Assembly (NCBI GenBank): GCA_016870155.1
Contig: VGCE01000002.1
Location: 181,539 to 245,538, forward strand
Reading direction: 5' to 3'
DNA: 64,000 nucleotides
Source: Actinomycetota bacterium
Lineage (GTDB): Bacteria > Actinomycetota > Thermoleophilia > Miltoncostaeales > Miltoncostaeaceae
How positions within the stretch are numbered: the first letter of the stretch is position 1; each line of letters begins with the position of its first letter. Below the pieces are notes generated by a model. It made no database searches, was not told where the DNA came from, and saw only the letters and a program-made list of their open reading frames with translations. Below, one piece after another: positions 26,645 through 35,099 of the stretch. A program made the translations under genes and the position numbers.

Positions 26645-27643
26645 CTACCCGGCGGTGGTGTCGGTGCCGGGCTGCAGCGAGGAGTCGGCGTAGATGGTCG
26701 TGGACTCCCACTTCCTGGTGACCTTCTCGCGCCACTTCTGGATGGCCTCGTTCTTCTTGATGGCCGTCTGGTCGCGGATGATGCGGGCCTCGGCCTCGTC
26801 GCACGGGATGTCCCGCGCGGGGCTCACCTTCACCGTGATGATGTGCCAGCCGAACTGGGTCTTCACGGGCTGCGAGATCTCCCCGTCGCCCAACGCGAAG
26901 GCGGCCTTCTCGAACTCGGGCACGAGGGCGCCCTCCTGGATGGCGCCCAGGCTTCCGCCCTGCGACTTCGACCCGGGGTCGGTGGAGTACTGCCTGGCCA
27001 GGTCGGCGAAGTTCGAGGTGCTGGCCATGGCGCGGATGCGGTCGGCCTCCTCCTCGGTCTTCACGAGGATGTGCGAGGCCTCGCGGGTGGCCTGCTGCTT
27101 GAACTCCCGTGGGTTGGCCGCGCAGTACTTCTGCGCCTGTGCCGCGGTGTAGGTGATGCCCTTGGTCAGGCGGGCGGTCACCCGCGGCTCCTCGATGCCG
27201 ACCCGGATGATGCGGTTCACATCGTCCTCGGTGAGCTTCTGCTCCTTGAGGAAGTCCGTGAACTTGGCGGCGTCGCCGCTGAAGTTCTGCTTGATGATCT
27301 TCTGGCGCTCGCGGGACATCTGCGCGGCCGTGGCCAGGCAGGGCTTTCCGCACTCCTTGGCCTCGAGTAGCACGATGCGCTGGAACACCATGCCGGCGAG
27401 CGCCTGGCGCTCAAGCGCGGTGTACTCCTCGCTGCCGGCCTCGGGGAAGGTCTGTCCCTGCTGCTCCATGGCCTGCTTCTGCTGGTTGATCGACTGGTCG
27501 AGCTCGGCCCGCGTGATGTCCTGGCCGTTCACCTGGGCCACCACGCCATCGGGCAGCGAGGTGCCTCCGCAGCCGGCCAGCACCGCGGCCGAGAGGGTTG
27601 CGGCGGCGATTGCCGCGGGTGCGATGCGCGAGGGTCGGGACAC
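26645..27643 (-). CDS. SurA/PrsA-like peptidyl-prolyl isomerase lipoprotein
   Basis: A 332-residue extracytoplasmic foldase. The GTG start gives a signal peptide with lipobox VLAGC at about residues 20-24. A SurA-type N-terminal domain (VAQVNGQDITRAELDQSI) precedes the parvulin domain at about 190-285 (REASHILVKTEEEADRIRAM, YSTDPGSKSQGGSLG, PVKTQFGWHIITV). It also contains several cysteines (KECGKPCL, KYCAAN), perhaps disulfide-forming outside the cell. It follows mfd and a VTT-like membrane protein on the same strand. Confidence 0.9.
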   Translation of the reverse strand: MSRPSRIAPAAIAAATLSAAVLAGCGGTSLPDGVVAQVNGQDITRAELDQSINQQKQAMEQQGQTFPEAGSEEYTALERQALAGMVFQRIVLLEAKECGKPCLATAAQMSRERQKIIKQNFSGDAAKFTDFLKEQKLTEDDVNRIIRVGIEEPRVTARLTKGITYTAAQAQKYCAANPREFKQQATREASHILVKTEEEADRIRAMASTSNFADLARQYSTDPGSKSQGGSLGAIQEGALVPEFEKAAFALGDGEISQPVKTQFGWHIITVKVSPARDIPCDEAEARIIRDQTAIKKNEAIQKWREKVTRKWESTTIYADSSLQPGTDTTAG

Positions 27644-27654
27644 GGCGCGGGACT

Positions 27655-28239
27655 CTAGCGGCGTCCGCGGTGAAGCCGGAACTTCCGGTCCTCGATCAAC
27701 GCGCGGTAGTCGATGCGGATGGCCAGGAAGACCACGCCGACCACGATCGCCACGGCGAGGATCACCGACCAGGGGCCCACCACATCGCGCAACTGCGAGG
27801 CCAGCGCCCCGGCCGCCAGGCTGGTGCCGCCCACGCTGATCCAGTACCCGATGGTGCGGCCGATGAACACCGACGCGGCCACCAGCCACAACTGCACGCG
27901 CATGAGGCCCGCGAGGATGAACAGCACGCCCGCCGGCGGGGGCGACGCCCCGAGCAGCACGGCGATCCCCACATCGCCGGCGGCGTTCTCGAGCTTGCCG
28001 TGCAGGTACGCAAGGTTGTCCTGCGACCAGCGTCCCAGCATGCGGTGCCCGGCCACGCGCGACACCATCACCAGGATGAGGCGGCCCACCGTGGTGCCCA
28101 GGGCGCCGACGAGGATTGCCAGCCACAGGCGCAGGTCGAACTCCACCACCATGTACGCCACCACCACCCACGAGGGGAAGAGCGGCAGGGGAATCATCGC
28201 GAAGCCCGCCGCGATGAGGAACAGGATGAGGTAGGTCAT
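27655..28239 (-). CDS. VTT/DedA-like membrane protein
   Basis: A 194-residue polytopic protein with about five hydrophobic segments. The pattern of a glycine-rich helix with an arginine (LVGALGTTVGRLILVMVSRV) and re-entrant-like LLGASPPPAGVLFILAGLM recalls the VTT/DedA (SNARE-associated) family, which includes lipid scramblases; the match is not strong. The ATG overlaps the mfd stop by four bases, so it is co-translated with mfd. Confidence 0.65.
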   Translation of the reverse strand: MTYLILFLIAAGFAMIPLPLFPSWVVVAYMVVEFDLRLWLAILVGALGTTVGRLILVMVSRVAGHRMLGRWSQDNLAYLHGKLENAAGDVGIAVLLGASPPPAGVLFILAGLMRVQLWLVAASVFIGRTIGYWISVGGTSLAAGALASQLRDVVGPWSVILAVAIVVGVVFLAIRIDYRALIEDRKFRLHRGRR

Positions 28240-31200
28240 GCGGCCTGAGCGGCCGGCAGGGCCACGGCCTCGAGCGCGGCGATGGCCGCGGCGATGCGCT
28301 CGGCCGGCGCGGCCGGCGCAGGCACGCTGATGAGGCTGTCGGTGGTGGAGTAGAGCGCGCCATCCACCCCATCGCGAAGCGCGCGCATGGCCCGGGAGTC
28401 GAGCGGCACGGGACCGATCACGATTCGGCCCGATCGCGCCGCAGCCTGGCGCGCGCCCACCTGGCGCATGAGGATTCTCAGGCGCTGCACCTCGAAGAGC
28501 GCCTCCACGGGCGGAGGGGTCTCTCCGAATCGGTCCTGCACCTCGGCCTCCACCCGCGCGAGCGCCTCGGGGTCGGGGGCCAGCGCGATGCGCCGGTGCA
28601 GGTCGATCTTCGCGGCCTCGAATGGCACGTAGTCGGCGGGGATGTACGCCGACACCGGGATGTCCACGCGCACCTCCTTTTCGGGCGTCTCCCCCCTGCC
28701 CTCGGCGATGGCCTCCTGCAGCATGTCCACGTACATCTCGAAGCCCACGGCGGCCACGTGGCCGCTCTGCTCATCGCCCAGCAGGTTGCCCGCGCCGCGT
28801 ATCTCGAGGTCGCGCATGGCGATGCGCAGGCCGCTGCCGAGGTCGGTGTAGTCGGCCACGGCGCGAAGCCGGGCCGCGGCGTCGCGGGTGATGCTCTTCG
28901 CATCGGGGTAGAAGAGGTAGGCGTGGGCGGTCACGTCCGACCGGCCGACGCGCCCGCGGATCTGGTGCAGTTGGCTGAGGCCCAGGGCGTCGGCGCGGTC
29001 CACCACCAGGGTGTTGGCGCGCGGGATGTCGATGCCGGACTCGATGATGCTGGTGGCCACCAGCACGTCGCCCTCGCCGCGCACGAACGCCACCATGACG
29101 TCCTCGAGCGCCGACTCGTTCATCTGGCCGTGGGCCACCACCACCTCGAGCCCGGGCACCATCTGGCGCACGCGGTCGGCGGCCTCCTCGATGGTCTCCA
29201 CCCGGTTGTGCACGTAGAACGACTGCCCGCCGCGCTCCTTCTCGCGCGTGAGCGCCTGGACGATGGTCCGCTCGTCGAACTCGCCCACGTGGGTGGCGAT
29301 GGGCCGGCGGCCGGACGGCGGGGTCTCGATCACCGAGATGTCCCGCAGCCCCGACATCGACATCTGCAGGGTGCGCGGTATCGGCGTGGCGCTCATCGAG
29401 AGCACGTCCACCTTGAGCCGCAGCTGCCGCAGGGCCTCCTTCTGCGACACCCCGAACCGCTGCTCCTCGTCCACGATGACCAGCCCAAGGTCCTTCGGCT
29501 GCACGTCCATCGACAGCAGGCGGTGGGTGCCGATGAGCACGTCGAGCTCGCCGTCGCGGTAGCGGCCGAGCACCTCCTTCACCTCGGCGGCGCTGCGGAA
29601 GCGGTTCACCATGTCCACGCTCACCGGAAGGTCGCCGAAGCGCTCGCGGAAGGTGGCGAGGTGCTGCTGGGCCAGCAGCGTGGTGGGCACGAGCACCAGC
29701 ACCTGCTTGCCCCCGGCCGCGGCCTTGAAGGCGGCGCGCATGGCCACCTCGGTCTTGCCGAAGCCGACATCGCCGCACACCAGGCGATCCATGGGCGTGG
29801 GCCGCTCCATGTCGTCGGTCACCTCGTCGATGGCGCGTTGCTGGTCGGGCGTCTCGCGGAACGGGAACCTGCGCTCGAGCTCGCGTGAGAGCTCCTCGTC
29901 GCCCGGGAAGGCGAAGCCCTCGGCGCGCCCGCGGGCCTCGTACAGCGTGATGAGCTCGCCGGCGAGCTCGCGCACCGATTCGCGGGCCCGGGCCTTCATG
30001 GTGGCCCACGACCTGCCGCCGAGCTTCGACAACGTGGGCTCGCCGCCGTCGGCGCCCACGTACCGCGACACCTTGTCCAGGTGGTCGTGCGGCACGTAGA
30101 GGCGGTCATCGCCGGCGAACACCAGCGCCAGGTAGTCGCGGGTGACGTTGGCCACGGTGCGGGTCTCGAAGCCCTCGAGGCGGCCGATGCCGTGGTCCTC
30201 GTGGACCACGTGGTCGCCCACGCGCAGGTCGAGGAACGACTGGATGCGCCTGCCGGCGGTGAGCGGGGCGCGCGCGGTGGGCCGGCGGCGGCGTATCAGC
30301 GCGCCGTCGGGCACCACCGACAGTCCGAGGCGGCGCGATATGAACCCCGTGCGCAGGGGGATCTGCGCGAACGCCACCGTGCCGGGCCCCGGCACGCAGC
30401 CGTCGGGCTCGAGGGTGACGGCCTTCACCGACGACACGAGGCCCTGCGTGCGCTCCATGTCGCCGCGGCGGGCGAAGCACACCACCAGGCGGGCGATGCC
30501 CGACGACAGCCGGGCCATCTCGCTCTCGGCCTCGGCCATGCCGCGCGTGGGGAACCGCGCCTCGAGGGCGTCGAACGCGGCGTCATCAGACCCGGCGGGC
30601 ACCGCCAGGTCGAGCATGGCCCCGGCGCCGAGCCGCGCCACCAGCGAGTCGAGGTCGGCCAGCGCACCCACCGCGGCCTCCTCCTCGAAGCGCTCCACGG
30701 CGTCGCGTACCGAGCGGCCGTAGTCGACCGCGCCCAGGCGCACGATGCGGGCATCCCCGGGGCCCGGGTCATCGAGCGGGTCGGCCAGCGGCGCCTCGGG
30801 GTCCTCGGCCGCGGCCCACAGCTGCACGGCGTCGAGCGGCCGGATGGTCTTCTGGGTGAAGGGCGAGAAGGCGCGGATCGACTCCACCTCGTCGCCGAAC
30901 CAGTCGATGCGCACCGGGCCGTCTGCCGTGGACGGATACACGTCCACCAGCCCGCCGCGCACCGCCATCTCGCCGCGCTCCTCCACCTGGGGAACGCGCT
31001 CGTAGCCCATCGCCGCCAGGCGGTCGACCAGGAAATCCTGCTCCACGCGCTCGCCGCGCGCCACCGACAGCCGCCCGGCGCGCGCCGACCGGGCGGGGAT
31101 GCGCTCGGCCAGCGCCGGCAGCGACGCCACCACCACCTGCCCGGGCGCGCCGAGCAGCCCCGCCGCACGGGCGCGCTGGCCGGTGAGGTGCGGTGAGATG

Positions 31201-31484
31201 CCCACGGCGCCACCGGCCACGGCGCCGCGCGACGGCCACAGTGCCACGCGATCGCCGCCGAGCAGCGCCTGCAGGTCGGCCGCCAGGTCGCGGGCCTCCT
31301 CGTCACGCGCGGGCACCAGCAGCAGCGGATGCCCCGCCCGCCGCGCGATGGCGGCCATCACCACCGGCCATGCCGGGCGGCCCACCCGTACCTCGCCGGC
31401 CGAATGCCCGGCCAGCAGCCGGTCAGCGGCCTCCGATACCTCGGACGACTCGAGGACGAGCCGGTCAATGGGATGCGAGCTCAC
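28236..31484 (-). CDS. mfd: transcription-repair coupling factor Mfd
   Basis: A 1082-residue DNA translocase that removes stalled RNA polymerase and recruits UvrA. The UvrB-homology region is N-terminal (RMAYVG-like segment replaced here by MGYERVPQVEERGEMAVRGG). The RNA-polymerase interaction domain (RVGDHVVHEDHGIGRLEGFE) is near residue 422. The helicase has Walker A GDVGFGKTEVAMRA, DEEQ box VDEEQRFGV and motif VI HQIRGRVGRSD, and the TRCF C-terminal domain ends the protein. GTG start overlapping the pth stop (GTGA). Slightly shorter than most Mfd proteins but with all domains. Confidence 0.97.
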   Translation of the reverse strand: MSSHPIDRLVLESSEVSEAADRLLAGHSAGEVRVGRPAWPVVMAAIARRAGHPLLLVPARDEEARDLAADLQALLGGDRVALWPSRGAVAGGAVGISPHLTGQRARAAGLLGAPGQVVVASLPALAERIPARSARAGRLSVARGERVEQDFLVDRLAAMGYERVPQVEERGEMAVRGGLVDVYPSTADGPVRIDWFGDEVESIRAFSPFTQKTIRPLDAVQLWAAAEDPEAPLADPLDDPGPGDARIVRLGAVDYGRSVRDAVERFEEEAAVGALADLDSLVARLGAGAMLDLAVPAGSDDAAFDALEARFPTRGMAEAESEMARLSSGIARLVVCFARRGDMERTQGLVSSVKAVTLEPDGCVPGPGTVAFAQIPLRTGFISRRLGLSVVPDGALIRRRRPTARAPLTAGRRIQSFLDLRVGDHVVHEDHGIGRLEGFETRTVANVTRDYLALVFAGDDRLYVPHDHLDKVSRYVGADGGEPTLSKLGGRSWATMKARARESVRELAGELITLYEARGRAEGFAFPGDEELSRELERRFPFRETPDQQRAIDEVTDDMERPTPMDRLVCGDVGFGKTEVAMRAAFKAAAGGKQVLVLVPTTLLAQQHLATFRERFGDLPVSVDMVNRFRSAAEVKEVLGRYRDGELDVLIGTHRLLSMDVQPKDLGLVIVDEEQRFGVSQKEALRQLRLKVDVLSMSATPIPRTLQMSMSGLRDISVIETPPSGRRPIATHVGEFDERTIVQALTREKERGGQSFYVHNRVETIEEAADRVRQMVPGLEVVVAHGQMNESALEDVMVAFVRGEGDVLVATSIIESGIDIPRANTLVVDRADALGLSQLHQIRGRVGRSDVTAHAYLFYPDAKSITRDAAARLRAVADYTDLGSGLRIAMRDLEIRGAGNLLGDEQSGHVAAVGFEMYVDMLQEAIAEGRGETPEKEVRVDIPVSAYIPADYVPFEAAKIDLHRRIALAPDPEALARVEAEVQDRFGETPPPVEALFEVQRLRILMRQVGARQAAARSGRIVIGPVPLDSRAMRALRDGVDGALYSTTDSLISVPAPAAPAERIAAAIAALEAVALPAAQAA

Positions 31485-32215
31485 GAAGGCTCCTGAGGAT
31501 GCTCGCGAGCAGGGTGACTGTCACTGGGGTCCGAAGGGTGACTGTCAGCGGGGTTCCCGGTATCGGCCGCACCGGCCTGCGCCCGCCGCTCCGCCCGCGC
31601 CCGCGCCCTCTCCCCGGGGGGGCGCGCGTGGAACCGCGCGATGGCCGCATCCATGCCGTCAGCCAGCACCGCCTCGGTCATCTCCAGCCCGCGCGCCAGC
31701 AGGGCGTCCACCTGCTCCTCGGGCTCGTCGAAGGGGCAAAGCACCCAGTCGGCCTCGTCGCCGCGGAATCCCGGGCCGGGCCGGCCCACACCGAGGCGCA
31801 CGCGCAGGAAGCCGGGGCCGCCGAGGCCCTGGGCGATCGACCGCAGCCCGTTATGGCCGCCCTGCCCGCCGCCGGCCTTGCCGCGCACCTTGCCGAATGG
31901 CAGGTCGATGTCGTCATGCACTACGAGCACCTGTGCCGGGGTGGCGTGCAGGGTGCCCGCGGCGGGGCCCACCGACGCGCCCGAGTCGTTCATGTAGGTG
32001 ATGGGCACCAGCAGGCCCAACGGGCCCCGGGGACCCCGGGCCTCGGCGAACTGCCCGGCGTAGCGCGAGGCGAAGCGAGTCGCGCTGAGGCGCGCGGCCA
32101 GCTGCTCGACCACCCGCTGCCCAGCGTTGTGCCGGGTACGGGCGTACCGGGGCCCCGGATTCCCCAGGCCGACCACCAGGCGGACCGGCGGCGCCTCGGC
32201 TGCCGCGTCCGCCAC
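31481..32215 (-). CDS. pth: peptidyl-tRNA hydrolase
   Basis: Releases peptides from peptidyl-tRNA. VVGLGNPGPRYARTRHNAG holds the catalytic His, followed by PITYMNDSG, HDDIDLPFGKVRGKAGGGQG and HNGLRS. GTG at 32215, eight bases after the rplY stop, is preferred over a longer frame overlapping rplY. Normal Pth ends near residue 190; here an Ala/Arg-rich extension of about 45 residues follows, and its end contains the repeated SDSHP peptide encoded by two degenerate REP palindromes. Confidence 0.93.
   Translation of the reverse strand: MADAAAEAPPVRLVVGLGNPGPRYARTRHNAGQRVVEQLAARLSATRFASRYAGQFAEARGPRGPLGLLVPITYMNDSGASVGPAAGTLHATPAQVLVVHDDIDLPFGKVRGKAGGGQGGHNGLRSIAQGLGGPGFLRVRLGVGRPGPGFRGDEADWVLCPFDEPEEQVDALLARGLEMTEAVLADGMDAAIARFHARPPGERARARAERRAQAGAADTGNPADSHPSDPSDSHPAREHPQEPS
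31512..31550. repeat. degenerate REP-like palindrome pair inside pth
   Basis: GGTGACTGTCACT at 31513 and GGTGACTGTCAGC at 31537, 24 bases apart instead of 23, each with one change from GGTGACTGTCACC. They are read in frame on the minus strand and give a duplicated SDSHP-type peptide in the C-terminal tail of Pth. Confidence 0.7.
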
Positions 32216-32222
32216 GGGCCCG

Positions 32223-32909
32223 CTACTCGCCCTCGGACTCCGCGGACTCGCCGGAGTCCCCGCCCTCGCCCTCGGCGCCCTCGCCCGCGGCGCCCTCACC
32301 CGCGGCGCCCTCCTCGAGCTCCTCCTCCTCCTCGTCGGCAGCCAGCGCGGCGCGCGTGAGCATGACCGATGCGATGCCATGCTCGGCCTCGGTGACGATG
32401 GCGCAGCCGCCGGGGGCGAGCAGGTCGCTCGCGTGCACCGACTCGCCCAGGCCGACGTCGGTGACGTCGAACTCGATGGAGCGCGGCAGGGCGTCTGGCA
32501 GGGCGCGTACGCGCACGGTGAGGGCGGTCTGGTCGAGGATGCCGCCCTCGCGCACGCCCCGGGGCGTGCCCACGAGGATCACCGGAACGTCGGCCTCCAC
32601 CTCGACGGTGAGGTCAACTTCCTGCAGGTCGAGGTGGATGATCTGGTCGCGCACGGGATCCCTGTCCCACATCTTGAACAGCACGGTACGCGGGGAGTCG
32701 GAGTCGACGGTGAGGTCCACCACGGCCGACCGGATGCCGCCGCGGCGGATCAGCCGGCGCACCTCGTACTCGTCGGCGTCGAACGACAGGGAGTCACCGC
32801 CGGGCTGGTACAGCACGCCAGGCACCCGGCCCGCCCTGCGCAGGCGCTGGTTCTGGGCGGTACCCCGCGCCTCGCGCGTGCTGACGGAAAGGGGAACATG
32901 CTGCGCCAT
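32223..32909 (-). CDS. rplY: 50S ribosomal protein L25 (TL5/CTC type)
   Basis: A 228-residue 5S rRNA-binding protein with the N-terminal L25 fold (TREARGTAQNQRLRRAGRVP and PGVLYQPGG), and the C-terminal TL5/CTC beta domain (LTVEVEADVPVILVGTPRGV, LPRSIEFDVTDVGLGESVH). The last 40 residues are almost only Glu, Gly, Ala and Ser. ATG with GGAGGATT nine bases upstream. The rplY-pth pair is widely conserved. Confidence 0.95.
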   Translation of the reverse strand: MAQHVPLSVSTREARGTAQNQRLRRAGRVPGVLYQPGGDSLSFDADEYEVRRLIRRGGIRSAVVDLTVDSDSPRTVLFKMWDRDPVRDQIIHLDLQEVDLTVEVEADVPVILVGTPRGVREGGILDQTALTVRVRALPDALPRSIEFDVTDVGLGESVHASDLLAPGGCAIVTEAEHGIASVMLTRAALAADEEEEELEEGAAGEGAAGEGAEGEGGDSGESAESEGE

Positions 32910-32960
32910 CTGGGTGAATCCTCCGACGTCTGGTCCGGACCGACGCGTGACAATAGCGAC

Positions 32961-35090
32961 TTAGCCGCCCTCTCTCACCCCGATGCGGGCATGCAGGCGG
33001 CGAAGCGGGCCCGGCGCCCACCAGTTCCACCTGCCGAGCAGGGCCATGAGGGAGGGCACCAGCAGCGCCCGCACGATGGTGGCATCGAGCGCCACCGCCA
33101 CCGCCGTGCCGATTCCGAGCTCCTTGATGATGACGATGCGCGACGTGGCGAAGGCCCCCATGGCGATGCAGAACAGCAGCGCCGCGGCCGTGACCACCCG
33201 CCCGGTGCGCTGCAGGCCCAGCGCCACCGATTCGCGCTCCCCTCCGCCGCTATCGCGTAGCTCCTTGATGCGCGAGAGCAGGAACACCGCGTAGTCGGTG
33301 GACAACCCGAAGGCCAGCGCGCCGATGAGGATGGGCTGCGTGAGGTCCACCGCCCCCTGGCTGTCGTACTGCAGGAGGCCCTCGAGGTTGCCGTCCTGGA
33401 AGATGAGCACCAGCACGCCCAGGGTGGCGCCCAGCGTGAGCACGTTCATGATCACGGCCTTGATGGGCAGCACCACCGAGCCGGTCATCAGGAACAGCGC
33501 CACGATGGTGACCGCCACGATGATCAGCGCCGCCCACGGCAGGTGCGCGGCCAGGCTGCCGCGCTGGTCGACGAATAGCGCGGTGAACCCGCCCACCTTG
33601 GTCGGGTAGGGATCGTCGATCGCCTGGATGTCCTGCACCAGGCCAATGGTGCGATCGTCGAGCGCGCGGTACTTCGATGTGGCGTCGATCTGCCAGGTGC
33701 GGTCGCCCACGAAGCGCGGCGGGCTCACGCTCTTGGTGGCCGGCATGGCGTGGATCTCGCGGGTGACCTCGAGCAGCTTCCGCGACGCCTGCGGAGTGTT
33801 GCCGGCGCGTGCCGAGAGGAAGATCGGCGTGCTGTCGCCACCCGGGAACTCCTGGGTGAGCATCTGGTCCACCTGGCGGGCGCTCGCGCTCTGGGGCAGC
33901 ACGCTGGAGTCGGTGGTGGTGAACTTCACGCCGAGGGCCGGCAGCGCCAGCATCACCATGAAGGCGCCGCTTGCCAGCGCCACGATCACCGGCCGGCGCA
34001 TCACGAAGTGCGAGAGGCGGTACCAGCCGCCCGACTGCTCCACCCGGTCGGCCGCCACGCTGCGCTCGCGCCACCGACGCGGGGCGAGCGCGTTGATGCG
34101 CACGCCGAGCAGCGCCATGACGGCCGGCAGCACGCCCACGGCCACCAGTGCTGCCACCAGGGCCACCACCATCCCTCCGAATCCCATCGAGAAGAGGAAG
34201 TTCTGCGGGAAGATCATGAGCGCCGCCAGTGCGGCCCCCACCGTGAGGGCGCTGTAGAGGACGCTCTTGCCCGCCGTTCGCACGGTGTTGGCGAGCGCCT
34301 GGGGCGTGGCGCCATGCGCCGCGATCTCCTCGCGGTAGCGCGACACTATGAGCAGGCTGTAGTCGATGGCCAGGCCCAGCCCGAGGCCGGTGACCAGGTT
34401 GAGCGCGTACACCGACAGCCCGAACACCTCGTTGCCCGCGCCGAGGAAGAAGAACCCGCCGAAGATCACCAGGGCGCCCATGAGCGGTGGCAGCAGGGCG
34501 GCCACAAGCCCCCGGAAAACCCAGAGCGACACGAGGAAGAGCAGCGGGAACGCGATGAGCTCGGCGCGAAGGAGGTCCTCGCCCACGATGCTGCTGGTCT
34601 CGGCCGCGGCGGTCCACGCCCCGCCGACGGTGACCCCCGGCACCGTGCTGAGCTCATCGTCCAGGCGGCGCGCGGCCGCCTGGCTCTCGTCCTCGTCGAT
34701 GTCGCCGAAGTAGGCGAGCACGGCAGCCTTGGAGCCGTCCTTCGACGTGAGGTCGGGTGACTGAGACGACGGCCCGGCCACCTGCGCCACGTCGGGGTCG
34801 TCCTTCATCACCGTGGCCACGCGGTTGACCGCGGCCTGCCCCTCGGGCGACGCGATGGGCGCCCCGGGGTCGACGATGGCCACCAACGAGGGCACCGCCG
34901 ACGCCCCCGTGGCGCCGACGATCTCCTCCTGCGCCAGCACCGATGCGGAGGCCGGGTCGTTGAAGCCGCTTGCCGAGAGGTTCCCGATGAGCGTGAAGCC
35001 GATGGCGAGAGCCGCCGCCGCGACCAGCAACGACGCGATGATGATCCGGACGGGGTGCGCGTGCGATACGCGCGCTAAGCGGTCGAGCAC
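32961..35090 (-). CDS. MMPL-family RND transporter
   Basis: A 709-residue membrane protein with the typical two repeats, each an N-terminal helix, an extracytoplasmic domain and a five-helix bundle. Proton-relay regions of the family are visible as AIDYSLLIVSRYREE and STDYAVFLLSRIKE. Actinobacterial MMPL proteins export lipids or related hydrophobic molecules; the substrate here is unknown. GTG start. There is no TetR regulator or lipid-synthesis gene next to it. Confidence 0.9.
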   Translation of the reverse strand: MLDRLARVSHAHPVRIIIASLLVAAAALAIGFTLIGNLSASGFNDPASASVLAQEEIVGATGASAVPSLVAIVDPGAPIASPEGQAAVNRVATVMKDDPDVAQVAGPSSQSPDLTSKDGSKAAVLAYFGDIDEDESQAAARRLDDELSTVPGVTVGGAWTAAAETSSIVGEDLLRAELIAFPLLFLVSLWVFRGLVAALLPPLMGALVIFGGFFFLGAGNEVFGLSVYALNLVTGLGLGLAIDYSLLIVSRYREEIAAHGATPQALANTVRTAGKSVLYSALTVGAALAALMIFPQNFLFSMGFGGMVVALVAALVAVGVLPAVMALLGVRINALAPRRWRERSVAADRVEQSGGWYRLSHFVMRRPVIVALASGAFMVMLALPALGVKFTTTDSSVLPQSASARQVDQMLTQEFPGGDSTPIFLSARAGNTPQASRKLLEVTREIHAMPATKSVSPPRFVGDRTWQIDATSKYRALDDRTIGLVQDIQAIDDPYPTKVGGFTALFVDQRGSLAAHLPWAALIIVAVTIVALFLMTGSVVLPIKAVIMNVLTLGATLGVLVLIFQDGNLEGLLQYDSQGAVDLTQPILIGALAFGLSTDYAVFLLSRIKELRDSGGGERESVALGLQRTGRVVTAAALLFCIAMGAFATSRIVIIKELGIGTAVAVALDATIVRALLVPSLMALLGRWNWWAPGPLRRLHARIGVREGG

Positions 35091-35099
35091 TCCCTCAGA

